64,000 nucleotides of DNA from Synechococcus sp. CC9605 (GCF_000012625.1 NC_007516.1:744001-808000), one strand, 5' to 3'. Positions 35,590 through 45,376 are shown, numbered from the stretch's first letter. Translations and numbers: made by a program. Notes: generated from the letters alone by a model not told the origin.

Positions 35590-36198
35590 CTAATTTGGTG
35601 GTATCGTTTTTAAAAAAGACTGCTCAAAAGTATTGATGAAGCAATGTCTTCTGGTTTTGTAGTCACTGAATGTCCTCTGCCATTTTCTATATTCTCGGTG
35701 GTACATGAAATTTGAAAGTCGTCTGCTTGCTCTTGCTGATAGTGCTATCAAGGCAGCTTTTAATGATGGTTCATTGCTGGTGTGAAGTCGATCAAGAATG
35801 CGTTGGCGCCATTCGTCCGGTGAGGTGTAAAGGGTAATCACGTCGAGCCGTTTGGTCTGCTTTGAAATATGGCGTAATAGCTTCAGATTATTATTGTGAT
35901 TGATGCTGGTCAGGTCGATATGAAGCAGTAGACAGTTGTTCAACCTTCGTGCTTTTTGTTTCTTGGAATTCACGGGGTCCATTAGCCTCTGCATCCGTTC
36001 AACAGTTGAGCGTTTGAAGCGTTGCTTCGGGTTGCAGTCGAGCCGTTCCAGTACGCCCAGGGTGAAGGCGTCATGGGGTGGCTGACTTAACTTTTGGATC
36101 AACTTCGATTTGCCTGATCCCGATGCGCCTGCGATGACAATCACGTGGCGGGCAAGCTTTCCCTTCCCCTTGGCTTTCATCGGTTCATCATCATGCAA
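35590..36198 (-). CDS. P-loop NTPase/kinase-like protein
   Basis: The 202-residue protein starts at ATG 36198 (MHDDEPMKAKGKGKLARHVI). It carries a clear Walker A motif (VIVIAGASGSGKSKLIQKLS), a Walker B-like LLLHIDLTS near residue 90 and an Arg-rich C-terminal half (SARASRRLSNFMYHREYRKW). The size and layout resemble small nucleotide or sugar kinases and zeta-toxin-like P-loop proteins, but no specific family is recognised. It directly abuts the tRNA-flanked array and is probably island-associated. Confidence 0.65.
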   Translation of the reverse strand: MHDDEPMKAKGKGKLARHVIVIAGASGSGKSKLIQKLSQPPHDAFTLGVLERLDCNPKQRFKRSTVERMQRLMDPVNSKKQKARRLNNCLLLHIDLTSINHNNNLKLLRHISKQTKRLDVITLYTSPDEWRQRILDRLHTSNEPSLKAALIALSARASRRLSNFMYHREYRKWQRTFSDYKTRRHCFINTFEQSFLKTIPPN

Positions 36199-36709
36199 TT
36201 TGTATGATCGTTGATGTCTGCTCTTTAGAGGGACATCATTGCCTGAATGGTGACAATACTTCGTTGGATTATGTTGATTTCTTGGTGGCCGCTGGCGCAG
36301 TATCGAAGTTATTGAATGTTCTTGATGGGGCTGGCGGGGAAGTGCCTGGCCTGATCAGAAAAAACGTGTCTCGTTAATATCAATGTCTCTTTTTGCACAT
36401 GAAGAGTTTGGTTGAAGAACTTGAATCAAACTAAGAGTTAATCGATTGGGCGACCGTTGCATCTTCGCTTCAATCGACCCAAGGGACCTTGAGGGTGCCA
36501 TGGGCCCTACATCAATAACGACCCCCTTGCGCGATTCATCACTTTTTTATTAAGTATTCATTGTCAGTGCGAGCTGATATTTCCCAGGTCGACCTCCCCC
36601 CTTATATGCAAACGCTGCTATCCAAGATAAGACCGATTCGTACCAGGTACGGAAAGTTCTAGGGGCTGACGACTCTTCTTCTGCCTTTTTCTCTGCATCG
36701 ATTACCTCC
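36199..36709. other. Long upstream region of the debranching-enzyme gene
   Basis: No gene is supported in these 510 bp. Base composition is A+T-rich with scattered short inverted repeats, for example CGATTG near 36440 and CAATCG near 36469. It should contain promoters for the divergent P-loop gene and glgX. No riboswitch class is recognised. Confidence 0.4.
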
Positions 36710-38875
36710 ATGACGATTAGCGCTCCTCCTGTCATTGCATCGCTTAGGGGCAATCCGCTCGAACCACAGGGCACAGCATTTCGTCGTTACACCGGGTCTC
36801 CTCACCCTTTTGGAAGCACCGTCGAAGCAGACGGCGTGAACTTTTCTCTGTTCAGCGGCAGTGCTACTGGGGTTCAACTGCTGATTTTCACTCGACCTGA
36901 AGACCTTGAGCCGGTCAAGGTCATTACCCTCAGTGCGACTGAAAACAGAAGCTTCAACATCTGGCATGCCTTCATCGAAGGCGTCAAACCTGGCATGGGC
37001 TATGCCTACCGGGTGGACGGTCCCCGTGAACCCTGGAACGGCCATCGCTTCGATCCAGAGAAGGTTCTTGTCGATCCGTATTCCAAAGGAAACAGTCTGG
37101 CCCTTTGGAATCGCGGAGCTGCCTGCACACCTGGGAACAACCTGCACAGCAGCATGCGCAGCGTTGTTATCGACACCGGCGACTACGACTGGGAAGGGGA
37201 TCAGCCCCTGAAACGCCCGATGGCCGATACGGTTGTTTATGAAATGCATGTCGGGGGCTTTACCAAGAGTCCGACCAGTGGCGTTAAACATCCAGGCACT
37301 TATCTGGGACTGATCGAAAAAATTCCTTATCTGAAAAGTCTTGGTGTCACGGCTGTCGAGCTTCTTCCCTGCTTCAGCTTCGACCACACAGATGTCACCA
37401 AGGAACATGAAGGCCGCAAATTAGTGAACTATTGGGGCTATAGCACCATGGGCTATTTCGCGCCTCACCAGGGTTATTGCGTAAGCGCGGATGTAGGAAC
37501 TCATATCAAGGAGTTCCGTGACATGGTGAAAGCTCTACACAATGCAGGAATCGAAGTGATCCTTGATGTGGTTTACAACCATACGGATGAGGGTAATCAT
37601 CAGGGGCCGATGTTCAGCTTCAGGGGAATTGATAATTCAACATATTACTATCTGACTGGTGCTAATGGATCAAAAGAGTATTACTACGACTACACAGGAT
37701 GTGGCAACACATTTAACTGTAATCATCCCGTTGGCGAAAAGCTGATTCTCGATTCACTAAGGTTTTGGGTGGATGAGATGCATGTTGATGGTTTCCGATT
37801 CGATGAAGGTTCTGTGTTGAGTCGAGGCGAAGACGGTTCTCCATTAGAGCATCCTCCAGTGATTTGGGCGATTGAACTCGACGATATTCTTGGCAAGAGC
37901 AAGGTGATTGCTGAAGCTTGGGATGCTGCAGGTCTGTACCAAATTGGTTATTTTCCAGGAGCGCGATGGGCCGAGTGGAACGGTAAATACAGGGATTGCA
38001 TTCGTCGTTTTATTAAAGGTGATGCGGGCATCATCAGTGAGGTGGCCTCACGCATAACGGGCAGTGCAGATCTCTATCAGTGGCACCACCATGAACCTGT
38101 CAATAGTGTGAACTTCGTCACGGCACATGATGGATTTACTCTTTATGATTTAACTGCGTATAACGAAAAGCATAACTGGGCGAATGGGGAAGATAATAAC
38201 GACGGAATTGATGAAAATTTAAGTTGGAATTGTGGCGTCGAGGGCGAGACTGACGATCAATGGATTAATGATATGAGAAAAAGGCAGGTCAAGAACTTTG
38301 CCGCAATTCATATGCTTTCTATGGGTGTGCCCATGATTGTTGGTGGAGATGAATACATGCGGAGCCAAGGTGGCAACAACAACACCTATTGCCATGATAA
38401 CGAGATCAATTGGTATAACTGGGATCAGATTGAATCAAAAGAAAGTCAGGAGATGATTCGATTCTGGTCACTCCTAATTGGGAAAAGAAAAATGTATATT
38501 GACCATTTCCGTGGTCGTTATTTCACAGGTGAATCAAACAAGTTCGGGCTTTCCGATATTAGCTGGCATGGTACGCAATTGAACAATCCAGGCTGGGACA
38601 ACAGTGAAGCTCGATGTCTTGCGATGACCCTTGGAGACACGGCGGAGGATACAGATCAGACTCACAATGTTCACGTTATGTTCAACATGTTTTGGGATGC
38701 CATCGAATTTGAAATTCCTCAAATTCCTGGCTTAGTCTGGTATCGAGCAATAGATACTGCTTTGCCTTCACCTCAGGACATCGCGTCTCCCGATCAGCAG
38801 GTTGCTGTTCAAGGAAACAGCTATTTGGTAACTGGCCGCAGCATCGTGACGCTCGTCTCTCGGGCGTCGACATAA
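36710..38875 (+). CDS. glgX: Isoamylase-type glycogen debranching enzyme (GH13)
   Basis: This enzyme hydrolyses alpha-1,6 branch linkages of glycogen in the cytoplasm. In the 721-residue product an N-terminal CBM48-like domain (residues 30-130, SPHPFGSTVEADGVNFSLFS) precedes the GH13 barrel. The barrel has VILDVVYNHTDEG (region I), HVDGFRFDEGSVL (region II, nucleophile Asp), SKVIAEAWDAAG (region III, acid Glu) and FVTAHDGFTLYDL (region IV, His-Asp). The C-terminal beta domain is complete. Starts at ATG 36710 after a long 5' region. Confidence 0.95.
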   Translation: MTISAPPVIASLRGNPLEPQGTAFRRYTGSPHPFGSTVEADGVNFSLFSGSATGVQLLIFTRPEDLEPVKVITLSATENRSFNIWHAFIEGVKPGMGYAYRVDGPREPWNGHRFDPEKVLVDPYSKGNSLALWNRGAACTPGNNLHSSMRSVVIDTGDYDWEGDQPLKRPMADTVVYEMHVGGFTKSPTSGVKHPGTYLGLIEKIPYLKSLGVTAVELLPCFSFDHTDVTKEHEGRKLVNYWGYSTMGYFAPHQGYCVSADVGTHIKEFRDMVKALHNAGIEVILDVVYNHTDEGNHQGPMFSFRGIDNSTYYYLTGANGSKEYYYDYTGCGNTFNCNHPVGEKLILDSLRFWVDEMHVDGFRFDEGSVLSRGEDGSPLEHPPVIWAIELDDILGKSKVIAEAWDAAGLYQIGYFPGARWAEWNGKYRDCIRRFIKGDAGIISEVASRITGSADLYQWHHHEPVNSVNFVTAHDGFTLYDLTAYNEKHNWANGEDNNDGIDENLSWNCGVEGETDDQWINDMRKRQVKNFAAIHMLSMGVPMIVGGDEYMRSQGGNNNTYCHDNEINWYNWDQIESKESQEMIRFWSLLIGKRKMYIDHFRGRYFTGESNKFGLSDISWHGTQLNNPGWDNSEARCLAMTLGDTAEDTDQTHNVHVMFNMFWDAIEFEIPQIPGLVWYRAIDTALPSPQDIASPDQQVAVQGNSYLVTGRSIVTLVSRAST

Positions 38876-38926
38876 CTTTGATTTAACCCTTATACATTCT
38901 CTACAAACCTCACATTCAATCCAGTC

Positions 38927-41086
38927 ATGGCATCTTCCAATCAGCTTAATTTCCCTTTTTCTGACCTGATCGCTGGTTATATTCGTAGCGTTTCGTACCC
39001 CGATGTTTTCGACTGCAAAGGTGAAGTAGAGCTTGAAACATCCGATGGAAGGATGTACACAGTCAAAATTACTGACGCAGCATATGCTGAGCTGGTCAGG
39101 AACCTTGGCGAGCCATTTCAGATGGCTCCCGACCTCAGTCAAATCTTGGTTGAAGGCCGTTTCATTCATGTTTATGGCCTTTTCTATCCTGAATCAGACA
39201 GGTTGAAGTTTGAAGCCAAGCACATGTTGCTGTTTGGTCGAGGCAAGGATGATCTGAGATTTGAAGATCAGAATTGGTGGATTCATCAGATTCAGCAACT
39301 CCTGAATTTCTATTTGGAAGCTCAGTTCCGAGTGGTTGAAGGTGAAGCCATTGACTTCAAAAAATTCAGAACAGATCTCAGTTCCGAGGGTAAAAAGCAG
39401 GATGGTGTTCAAAATCTTGATACCATCTCACGCTTGATTTACGGCTTTGCCACGGCTTACATGATCACTGGCGATGAACGGGCTTTGCAGGCAGCCAAGA
39501 ACGGAACTGAATACATGCAGCGCCATTTCAGGCACCAAAATAAGAGCGAAGGGATCTGCTACTGGTATAGCCAAATTGATATCCAAGAAGATGGCAGTGT
39601 TCGCAAGTACATGGGCTCCACTGCCGGTGGTGACGAAGGTGGCAATGCAATTCCTTGTTATGAACAAATTTATGCTCTCGCTGGCCCGACTCAGACGTGG
39701 CGACTGATTGGTGGTGAAAGCATTAAGCAGGACATTGACGACACGATCTCATTCCTTAACCGCTATTACAAAGATCATGGTCCATACGGTGGATACTATT
39801 CACACGTTGACCCCGTCACGTTCGATGCCAAGGCTGATTCCCTTGGTGTCAACAAGGCCAAGAAAAATTGGAACTCCGTTGGTGACCATGCTCCGGCTTA
39901 TCTCATCAACTTGTATTTAGCTACTGGAGATGAGAACTATGGAACGTTTCTAGAAGATACTTTCGACACGATTTGCGAGCATTTCCCGGATTATGGCTAC
40001 AGCCCATTCATGAACGAGAAGTTCTATGAAGACTGGAGCCATGACTTGAAGTGGGGGATTCATCAGGCTCGGTGCGTTGTGGGTCACAACCTCAAAGTTG
40101 CCTGGAATCTCACTAGGATGCACAGTCTGATGCCCAAGGAGAGCTACAAGACATTCGCTCACCAGATTGCTGATGCAATTCCAGGCGCAGGTTGTGATAA
40201 TCAGCGCGGTGGCTGGTACGACATGATGGAGCGCACCTTGAAGGATGGGGAAGAGCATTACCGTCGTGTCTGGCACGACCGCAAAGCATGGTGGCAGCAG
40301 GAACAGGGGATTCTGGCTTATTACATCATGGCTGGTGTCTATAACGACAAGCCTGAATACCTCCGCTACGCAAGGGAAGGTTCTGCCTTCTACAACGGTT
40401 GGTTCCTCGATTACGACGCTGGCGGCATCTATTTCAACGTTCTTTCGAATGGTCAACCCTATGCATTGGGTGGAGAGCGTGGAAAAGGAAGCCATTCCAT
40501 GGCTGGTTACCACTCCTTCGAGCTCTGCTTTCTTGCAGCAATCTATTCAAATTTATTGGTGAACAAGGAACCGATGGACTTTTATTTCCAGCCGGATCCC
40601 CATGCTTGGCCTGAGAATAAACTACGTGTTGCTCCTGATCTACTGCCTGCTGGCAGCGTTGAGCTTTCCGAGGTTTGGATTGATGACAAGTCCTACACTG
40701 ATTTCGATCGCGCCAACTTGATTGTCAATCTGCCTGAGTCGGATAAGCCCGTTCGCGTTCGTGTCAGGATCGAACCTGCAGGCTTGGGTTTCAGTGCTGA
40801 TTTGATGAGCTATCAGGATGGCATTGTTACTTTTGCATTGGACGGCGAGCTGACCCGCTGCAAACTCCCACTTCTCAAAAAGGAAGTGGAGAAATTGAAT
40901 GGGCTGCAGGGCATGGTCCTCGATATGACTAATCTGAAGACTGTTGACGACACAGGTTGGAACTATCTGTTGTTTACTAAGCAACAAAGAGGTGCTGATT
41001 TCAGCCTTTCACTCAAGGGGTTGAATGCAGAAATCACCCAGTCACTCAAGGATGCTGAGCTGGACGAAGAGTTTACAACTCTCTAA
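38927..41086 (+). CDS. AGE-fold epimerase/isomerase-like protein fused to a STAS domain
   Basis: The 719-residue cytoplasmic protein has three parts. Residues 1-105 form a beta-rich domain (GEVELETSDGRMYTVKITDA, GRFIHVYGLFYPE). Residues 110-540 form an (alpha/alpha)6-barrel of the N-acylglucosamine 2-epimerase/cellobiose 2-epimerase type (GDHAPAYLINLYLATGDENY, HQARCVVGHNLKVAWNLTRM with the conserved His, GGWYDMMER, WWQQEQGILAYY, SFELCFLAAIYSNLL). Residues 640-719 form a STAS-like module (FALDGELTRC, GMVLDMTNLKTVDDTGWNYL) with Asp-Asp-Thr-Gly where anti-sigma antagonists have a phosphorylatable Ser/Thr. It lies 50 bp after glgX and is probably co-transcribed, so its sugar substrate may come from glycogen breakdown. 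Confidence 0.8.
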   Translation: MASSNQLNFPFSDLIAGYIRSVSYPDVFDCKGEVELETSDGRMYTVKITDAAYAELVRNLGEPFQMAPDLSQILVEGRFIHVYGLFYPESDRLKFEAKHMLLFGRGKDDLRFEDQNWWIHQIQQLLNFYLEAQFRVVEGEAIDFKKFRTDLSSEGKKQDGVQNLDTISRLIYGFATAYMITGDERALQAAKNGTEYMQRHFRHQNKSEGICYWYSQIDIQEDGSVRKYMGSTAGGDEGGNAIPCYEQIYALAGPTQTWRLIGGESIKQDIDDTISFLNRYYKDHGPYGGYYSHVDPVTFDAKADSLGVNKAKKNWNSVGDHAPAYLINLYLATGDENYGTFLEDTFDTICEHFPDYGYSPFMNEKFYEDWSHDLKWGIHQARCVVGHNLKVAWNLTRMHSLMPKESYKTFAHQIADAIPGAGCDNQRGGWYDMMERTLKDGEEHYRRVWHDRKAWWQQEQGILAYYIMAGVYNDKPEYLRYAREGSAFYNGWFLDYDAGGIYFNVLSNGQPYALGGERGKGSHSMAGYHSFELCFLAAIYSNLLVNKEPMDFYFQPDPHAWPENKLRVAPDLLPAGSVELSEVWIDDKSYTDFDRANLIVNLPESDKPVRVRVRIEPAGLGFSADLMSYQDGIVTFALDGELTRCKLPLLKKEVEKLNGLQGMVLDMTNLKTVDDTGWNYLLFTKQQRGADFSLSLKGLNAEITQSLKDAELDEEFTTL

Positions 41087-41120
41087 CACTCTGACGAAGG
41101 CTGACGTCAATCGTTAAATT

Positions 41121-41151
41121 AAGAGGGCATGGTCATCATGCCCTCTTTTTT
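41121..41151 (+). terminator. Intrinsic terminator after the AGE-STAS gene
   Basis: A perfect 11-bp stem AAGAGGGCATG / CATGCCCTCTT with loop GTCAT is followed by TTTT. It separates glgX and the AGE-STAS gene from the next gene, whose ATG is only 11 bp beyond. Confidence 0.9.
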
Positions 41152-41162
41152 GCAACAAAATT

Positions 41163-42566
41163 ATGACAGCAGGTAATACCTCCAACAATAGAAAGGGTGT
41201 GCAGGCTGCGATGGCAGGTAACCATATTGAAGCAGAAAACTTCTTTCGCCAAGCAATCAAAGAAAGTGATACGGCCATCGAAGGCAGCATGAATCTTGTC
41301 AGATTGCTGCACATGCAAGGAAGACATGCCGAGACAATTAGAGCATTTGAAGAGCTTCAAACAAAAGCTCAAATAGAAAAGATACATCCACAAATTTTGT
41401 ATATGGTCACTCAGAGTGCCCTAGATCTAGGTGACCAGAAAACGGCATTACGGAACCTCAGAGTACTAGCACCACAGAATCCCAAGAATAGTGAGATACA
41501 GTGCATGCTGTCCAAGATATTGATCGAAAGCGGGCGTCTCGTGGAGTCTAAAAAAGTTCTTGAGCAGGCAATGCTAGTCAACCCAGATGATCCTAGTATT
41601 GCTACACAATTGGCCATTACACAGAGTGAGCTTGGAAACTACGATAAGGCAGAGATACTCCACAAAAGGCTTACACAGAAATATAGAAATGCCTTTTTAA
41701 GTCACTTCAACTATGGTCTTTTTTTAGTCAACATTGGTGAACGGGAAAGAGCATTAAGTTGCTTTATACGATGCCAGCAAATTGTTCCAAATGCACCTGA
41801 GGCGCAGGAGCAAATCGAGAAATTACTTCAGAGTGACAAAAATTGTCTGACAGCAATTTATCAAGATATTGAAAAAGAACATTGGGGTGAGGCCGAAAGA
41901 AGGCTTAGAGAAAATGAAGGGTTAATAGAGCCAATTGAGTTCTGGGCTGCGGTTAATGAGCTACCAAAAGAAAATCAGGAAAAACTAGGAGGTATTGAAG
42001 CTTTTGATTCGGAAGTTCAGATTAAAACAGTTGAACTTTATTCCGCTTTTGAGAGAAAAAAGTGTTTGGAAGATCTTATCGATACTGTAAAAAATACAGA
42101 GAGTTTGATATGGAATCGAGCTGGAAAACCAACCCGGTATGGACTGCAAAGTCATGAAATATTAAAAGAAAGTCAATCAAAATATATCCAGGATTTATGT
42201 ATACGTCTTAATGGAGCAGCAAGAGCATACATGGAGAATAAACCACTTCTGCAGAAGATCAGAGATCAGAAAAAGGGCAATCTAGAACTGAGCGGTTGGT
42301 GTGTGGTACTAAAAAAAGGAGGTCACCAAAAACGCCATATCCATCCAGAATCCCTCGTCAGTGGAGTCGTTTATATCAAATTACCATCAGAATCTGCTGA
42401 TGAGCAAAAGAAAGAAGGGAACTTGGTGTTCCCATCAAACAATATGAAAATGGTCACCCCCAAAGAAGGTATGGCTGTTCTCTTCCCCAGTTACCTCCCC
42501 CATGAAACGGTTCCGATTAGCAGCGATGATGAACGGATCTGTATAGCTTTTAACTTAATCAAATGA
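41163..42566 (+). CDS. TPR protein with C-terminal 2OG-Fe(II) oxygenase-like domain
   Basis: In this 467-residue protein residues 5-220 form tetratricopeptide-type helical repeats (AMAGNHIEAENFFRQAIKES, LLHMQGRHAETIRAFEEL, ESGRLVESKKVLEQAMLVNP, LGNYDKAEILHKRL). The C-terminal 100 residues resemble the putative 2OG-Fe(II) oxygenase family (2OG-FeII_Oxy_5 type): SGWCVVLKKGGHQKRHIHPE, SGVVYIKLP, GNLVFPS and LFPSYLPHETVPI. His residues in HIHPE and LPHET suit a His-x-Asp/Glu...His iron site. Substrate unknown. The start is ATG 41163. Codon use is A+T-rich. Confidence 0.75.
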   Translation: MTAGNTSNNRKGVQAAMAGNHIEAENFFRQAIKESDTAIEGSMNLVRLLHMQGRHAETIRAFEELQTKAQIEKIHPQILYMVTQSALDLGDQKTALRNLRVLAPQNPKNSEIQCMLSKILIESGRLVESKKVLEQAMLVNPDDPSIATQLAITQSELGNYDKAEILHKRLTQKYRNAFLSHFNYGLFLVNIGERERALSCFIRCQQIVPNAPEAQEQIEKLLQSDKNCLTAIYQDIEKEHWGEAERRLRENEGLIEPIEFWAAVNELPKENQEKLGGIEAFDSEVQIKTVELYSAFERKKCLEDLIDTVKNTESLIWNRAGKPTRYGLQSHEILKESQSKYIQDLCIRLNGAARAYMENKPLLQKIRDQKKGNLELSGWCVVLKKGGHQKRHIHPESLVSGVVYIKLPSESADEQKKEGNLVFPSNNMKMVTPKEGMAVLFPSYLPHETVPISSDDERICIAFNLIK

Positions 42567-42567
42567 G

Positions 42568-44211
42568 TTATACAAATGGCTTAACTGAATAACCTCCAAA
42601 TACCACATCCACATAAAAGCGATATTGACCAGTATGCGTGGCTGTAAATTCAAGTGCAGGTGGATTCCCATGCGAAGTCAACTGACCATAGCGTTTTAAT
42701 GAGCGCTTACTGGGATCGGCGGCATCTGGAATACTTCCAGAGAAATCATAGCCGTGACAATCAAGTTCATAATCGGCATAAACCAAAGCCCAAGGAGAGC
42801 GATTGGCAACGTATTTATAACTATATGTTTTGCCGGCAACTAAATGAACCACTTTTTCAAAACATCCTGGCAGGAGTGGATTCATCAAGTTGAGCGAGGA
42901 AGTGGGACTCCATGGTTCCATTTGTTTCGTATCGTCAAAGGAACCAACAAGGGACATTTCTGATATAGAAGAAACAGGAGTAAGCAAGGCTGAGCTATCC
43001 ACAACTTTAATAGATAAGCGATCTGTATCCGGATTAAAAGTAAAATCTAACTTGCAATCCTTATCAACTTCAAAACAGATATTTAACTCGTGAGGCTTGC
43101 CATGCCATGTTACACATTCCAAGGCTTGTGAAGTTTCATCATCCTGAAGATCAAGCCAACATCCCAACCCCATAGTGTCTAAAAATAACTCTGAACTGAT
43201 GGCGATGTTAACCACATGAAATCCAGCTTTAACAGATGTAGATAGGTTGTAATTGACACCACCTTCCATTAACCTCATTTGACGATCAGGATGAGTAGGA
43301 TCGAACTGATTTTCAGCAAAAATACTACCTAGAAGTTGATACGACGCACGCTGATTGAGAACTTTTGGTGCAGGTAGAGACGGATTGGATGGTGCTGCTT
43401 CAACAGAAAATTTCGGATTAGGGGATTCTGGAGAGTGAAGGCTGAAACGATATAGTCCATCACTGAAGACTTGCACTGTGCAGCCGGAATGCTTAGAAGT
43501 TCCATGACTGCTTCCAAATCCAGTACCTTGAACCAGAGTGTTAGAACCATCGTTAAAGCCAGAGAAACCATAGTCTTCATCTCGGTTAGAGGAGATTAAA
43601 AACTGATAAACCCCATCGGCACGAAAATCAATACCACCATCCTTGCGTAAGGGGACATCGATAGACCAGACATCAGAAGATGTCTGGACAAATTCTCGAC
43701 CCTTAATACGACAGTCAAACTTTTCAAACATATTCTGGTCATCCCAGGGAAAACCGTTCAATTCAAAGCTGTCAAAAGTATCAACATGATGTAAGGTCTC
43801 AACACCAGCACTGGGAGTAATAGCTAGTGTCATCGTTGACGAATCAAACTGAAAAGTAAGGGATTGACTAACATCAACTTTAAAATTGATATTACGTGTT
43901 CCTCTCCCGTCGCAAGTTTCTACCAAGTCCCAGACACCATCTGTCTTATTGGAGAGTGTTGTTTTCAGCTGTTTTTGAAGAGAATGATTGACAACCAAAC
44001 GGACTGTGTAAAGACCGCTTACATCTGGTGGTTGAGGTCCCACGACAGGATGAGATATTTGCCAAACCGTTTCAGAGAGACGAACCATATCTAAACCAGT
44101 ATCGAATGGATTCCACTTCCAACGACGACGGTGGACAGTCCCGAGCAGGCTTACTGACTCAATCTTGTCAGAATTAATATGGTCAGTGCTGAACGATGGC
44201 AACAAAAGCAT
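42568..44211 (-). CDS. Protein of four glycan-binding-like beta-sandwich repeats
   Basis: The 547-residue product lacks a catalytic motif and seems built of four related units of 110-135 residues. Each begins with a hydrophobic-small-Gly strand (SVSLLGTVHRRRWKWNPFDT; DSFELNGFPWDDQNMFEKFD; SYQLLGSIFAENQFDPTHPD; EMSLVGSFDDTKQMEPWSPT) and ends with a strand such as LTFQFDSSTMTLAI or GQYRFYVDVVFGGYSVK. The LVG(S/T)F...W.P start and the 'YSYKYVAN' strand recall the pullulanase-associated X25/early-set modules that bind alpha-glucans. No signal peptide is evident. Together with the nearby glgX this suggests a cytoplasmic glycogen-binding protein. The family call is tentative. Confidence 0.55.
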   Translation of the reverse strand: MLLLPSFSTDHINSDKIESVSLLGTVHRRRWKWNPFDTGLDMVRLSETVWQISHPVVGPQPPDVSGLYTVRLVVNHSLQKQLKTTLSNKTDGVWDLVETCDGRGTRNINFKVDVSQSLTFQFDSSTMTLAITPSAGVETLHHVDTFDSFELNGFPWDDQNMFEKFDCRIKGREFVQTSSDVWSIDVPLRKDGGIDFRADGVYQFLISSNRDEDYGFSGFNDGSNTLVQGTGFGSSHGTSKHSGCTVQVFSDGLYRFSLHSPESPNPKFSVEAAPSNPSLPAPKVLNQRASYQLLGSIFAENQFDPTHPDRQMRLMEGGVNYNLSTSVKAGFHVVNIAISSELFLDTMGLGCWLDLQDDETSQALECVTWHGKPHELNICFEVDKDCKLDFTFNPDTDRLSIKVVDSSALLTPVSSISEMSLVGSFDDTKQMEPWSPTSSLNLMNPLLPGCFEKVVHLVAGKTYSYKYVANRSPWALVYADYELDCHGYDFSGSIPDAADPSKRSLKRYGQLTSHGNPPALEFTATHTGQYRFYVDVVFGGYSVKPFV

Positions 44212-44461
44212 TGTGACTGACGTAGAAGCTCTAACTACTGATAGCCATAAGTAAGTGTCCTCGCAATTATTGAACGAAGATGTAACCCATTCACAGTAAC
44301 ACTCACAGAATTGCTAGAGAAATCAAAAAAGTGGTCAGTGATTCCACACAAAGTTGGTTTGGATAGTGCAAGCACCTGTGTCTTTATAGATGCCAAATTC
44401 ACTATAGGTGTCTATGGTTGAAATGAGTGAAGCAACACTCTGACCTCGATCCTTGTTGGCT

Positions 44462-45319
44462 ATGGCAAAAAGAATTCTTGTCGTCCTTTCTGAGTGGGGC
44501 TACTGGGGCGAAGAGTTGATTGGCCCTCTAGACGTACTGACAAAGGCCGGTTATCAGCTTGACTTTATGACTGCGTTTGGCCGCAAGCCGCCTGCGCTGC
44601 CTCCCAGTATGGAAGAAGGATATCTCGATCCCCCACTTAATAAGGTTGTAACTGACGCGCACTTTGCTAAGCGAACCACTGAGGTTCATGAATCAAATCT
44701 TTTAGGCAATCCAATTAATTTATCTGAAAAAATCTCATTGATGCCATATTTTAATGGCCCTAATTTTGGTTTAGAATTAGCAGCTTTCCACGAAAGACGT
44801 GAAGAATTCTGGAAGGAGTATGTTGATCCTTATGATGCCCTTCTACTTCCAGGAGGTAGTGGCCCAATGGTAGATATGGTCAACAACGAAAGACTGCATA
44901 ACTTGATCCTGGGTTACGTAGACCGGGACAAATTAATTGCTGCTGAATGTTACTGCGTAACTTGTCTGGCTTTTGCTCGTGACTGGACTGAACGTAAAAG
45001 CATTATATGGGGTAAGAATGTTACCGGTCATGCAAGGGAATATGATTACAAAGAGGGAACGGGATTTGCCCAAATGTATGGATATGATGGTCAACCTATG
45101 AATACATCTGCCAACTTTGGCCCTCCATTTTATCCCTTGGAATATATTTTGCGCGATGCTACAGGACCCAACGGTAAATACCATGGAGGTGTCGGCAAAA
45201 ATCTATCCACGATCTTGGATTATCCTTTCCTCACCGGTCGCTCTACACAAGATTCTGCATTAGTTGGTGAGCTGATAATCAAAGTCTTGGAGCAGGGTTT
45301 GAAACGCTTCGGCTGGTAA
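44462..45319 (+). CDS. DJ-1/PfpI-family protein A
   Basis: This 285-residue class I glutamine-amidotransferase-like protein starts at ATG 44462 (MAKRILVVLSEWGYWGEELI). The DJ-1/PfpI core is visible: GPLDVLTKAGYQLDFMTAFG, the acidic residue in GEELIGP, YDALLLPGGSGPMVDM and the nucleophile-elbow Cys in IAAECYCVTCLAF. A long insertion (residues 40-125) and a C-terminal extension with HAREYDYKEGTG exceed the normal 170-190 residues. Members include glyoxalase III, isonitrile hydratase and chaperone-like proteins. It opens the A+T-rich enzyme cluster and is paralogous to the protein at 53795. Confidence 0.8.
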   Translation: MAKRILVVLSEWGYWGEELIGPLDVLTKAGYQLDFMTAFGRKPPALPPSMEEGYLDPPLNKVVTDAHFAKRTTEVHESNLLGNPINLSEKISLMPYFNGPNFGLELAAFHERREEFWKEYVDPYDALLLPGGSGPMVDMVNNERLHNLILGYVDRDKLIAAECYCVTCLAFARDWTERKSIIWGKNVTGHAREYDYKEGTGFAQMYGYDGQPMNTSANFGPPFYPLEYILRDATGPNGKYHGGVGKNLSTILDYPFLTGRSTQDSALVGELIIKVLEQGLKRFGW

Positions 45320-45376
45320 CTCAAGACAATGGCGCCTTACAGGGCGCCTCATCGCTCACCCCATTCTTATTTCACT

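Noticed and set aside
45335-45359. GGCGCC/GGGCGCC inverted repeat between DJ-1 A and the ThDP enzyme gene considered as a terminator.
   Set aside because: Only six clean pairs, no T tract, and the next gene begins about 20 bp later; more likely a minor mRNA structure.
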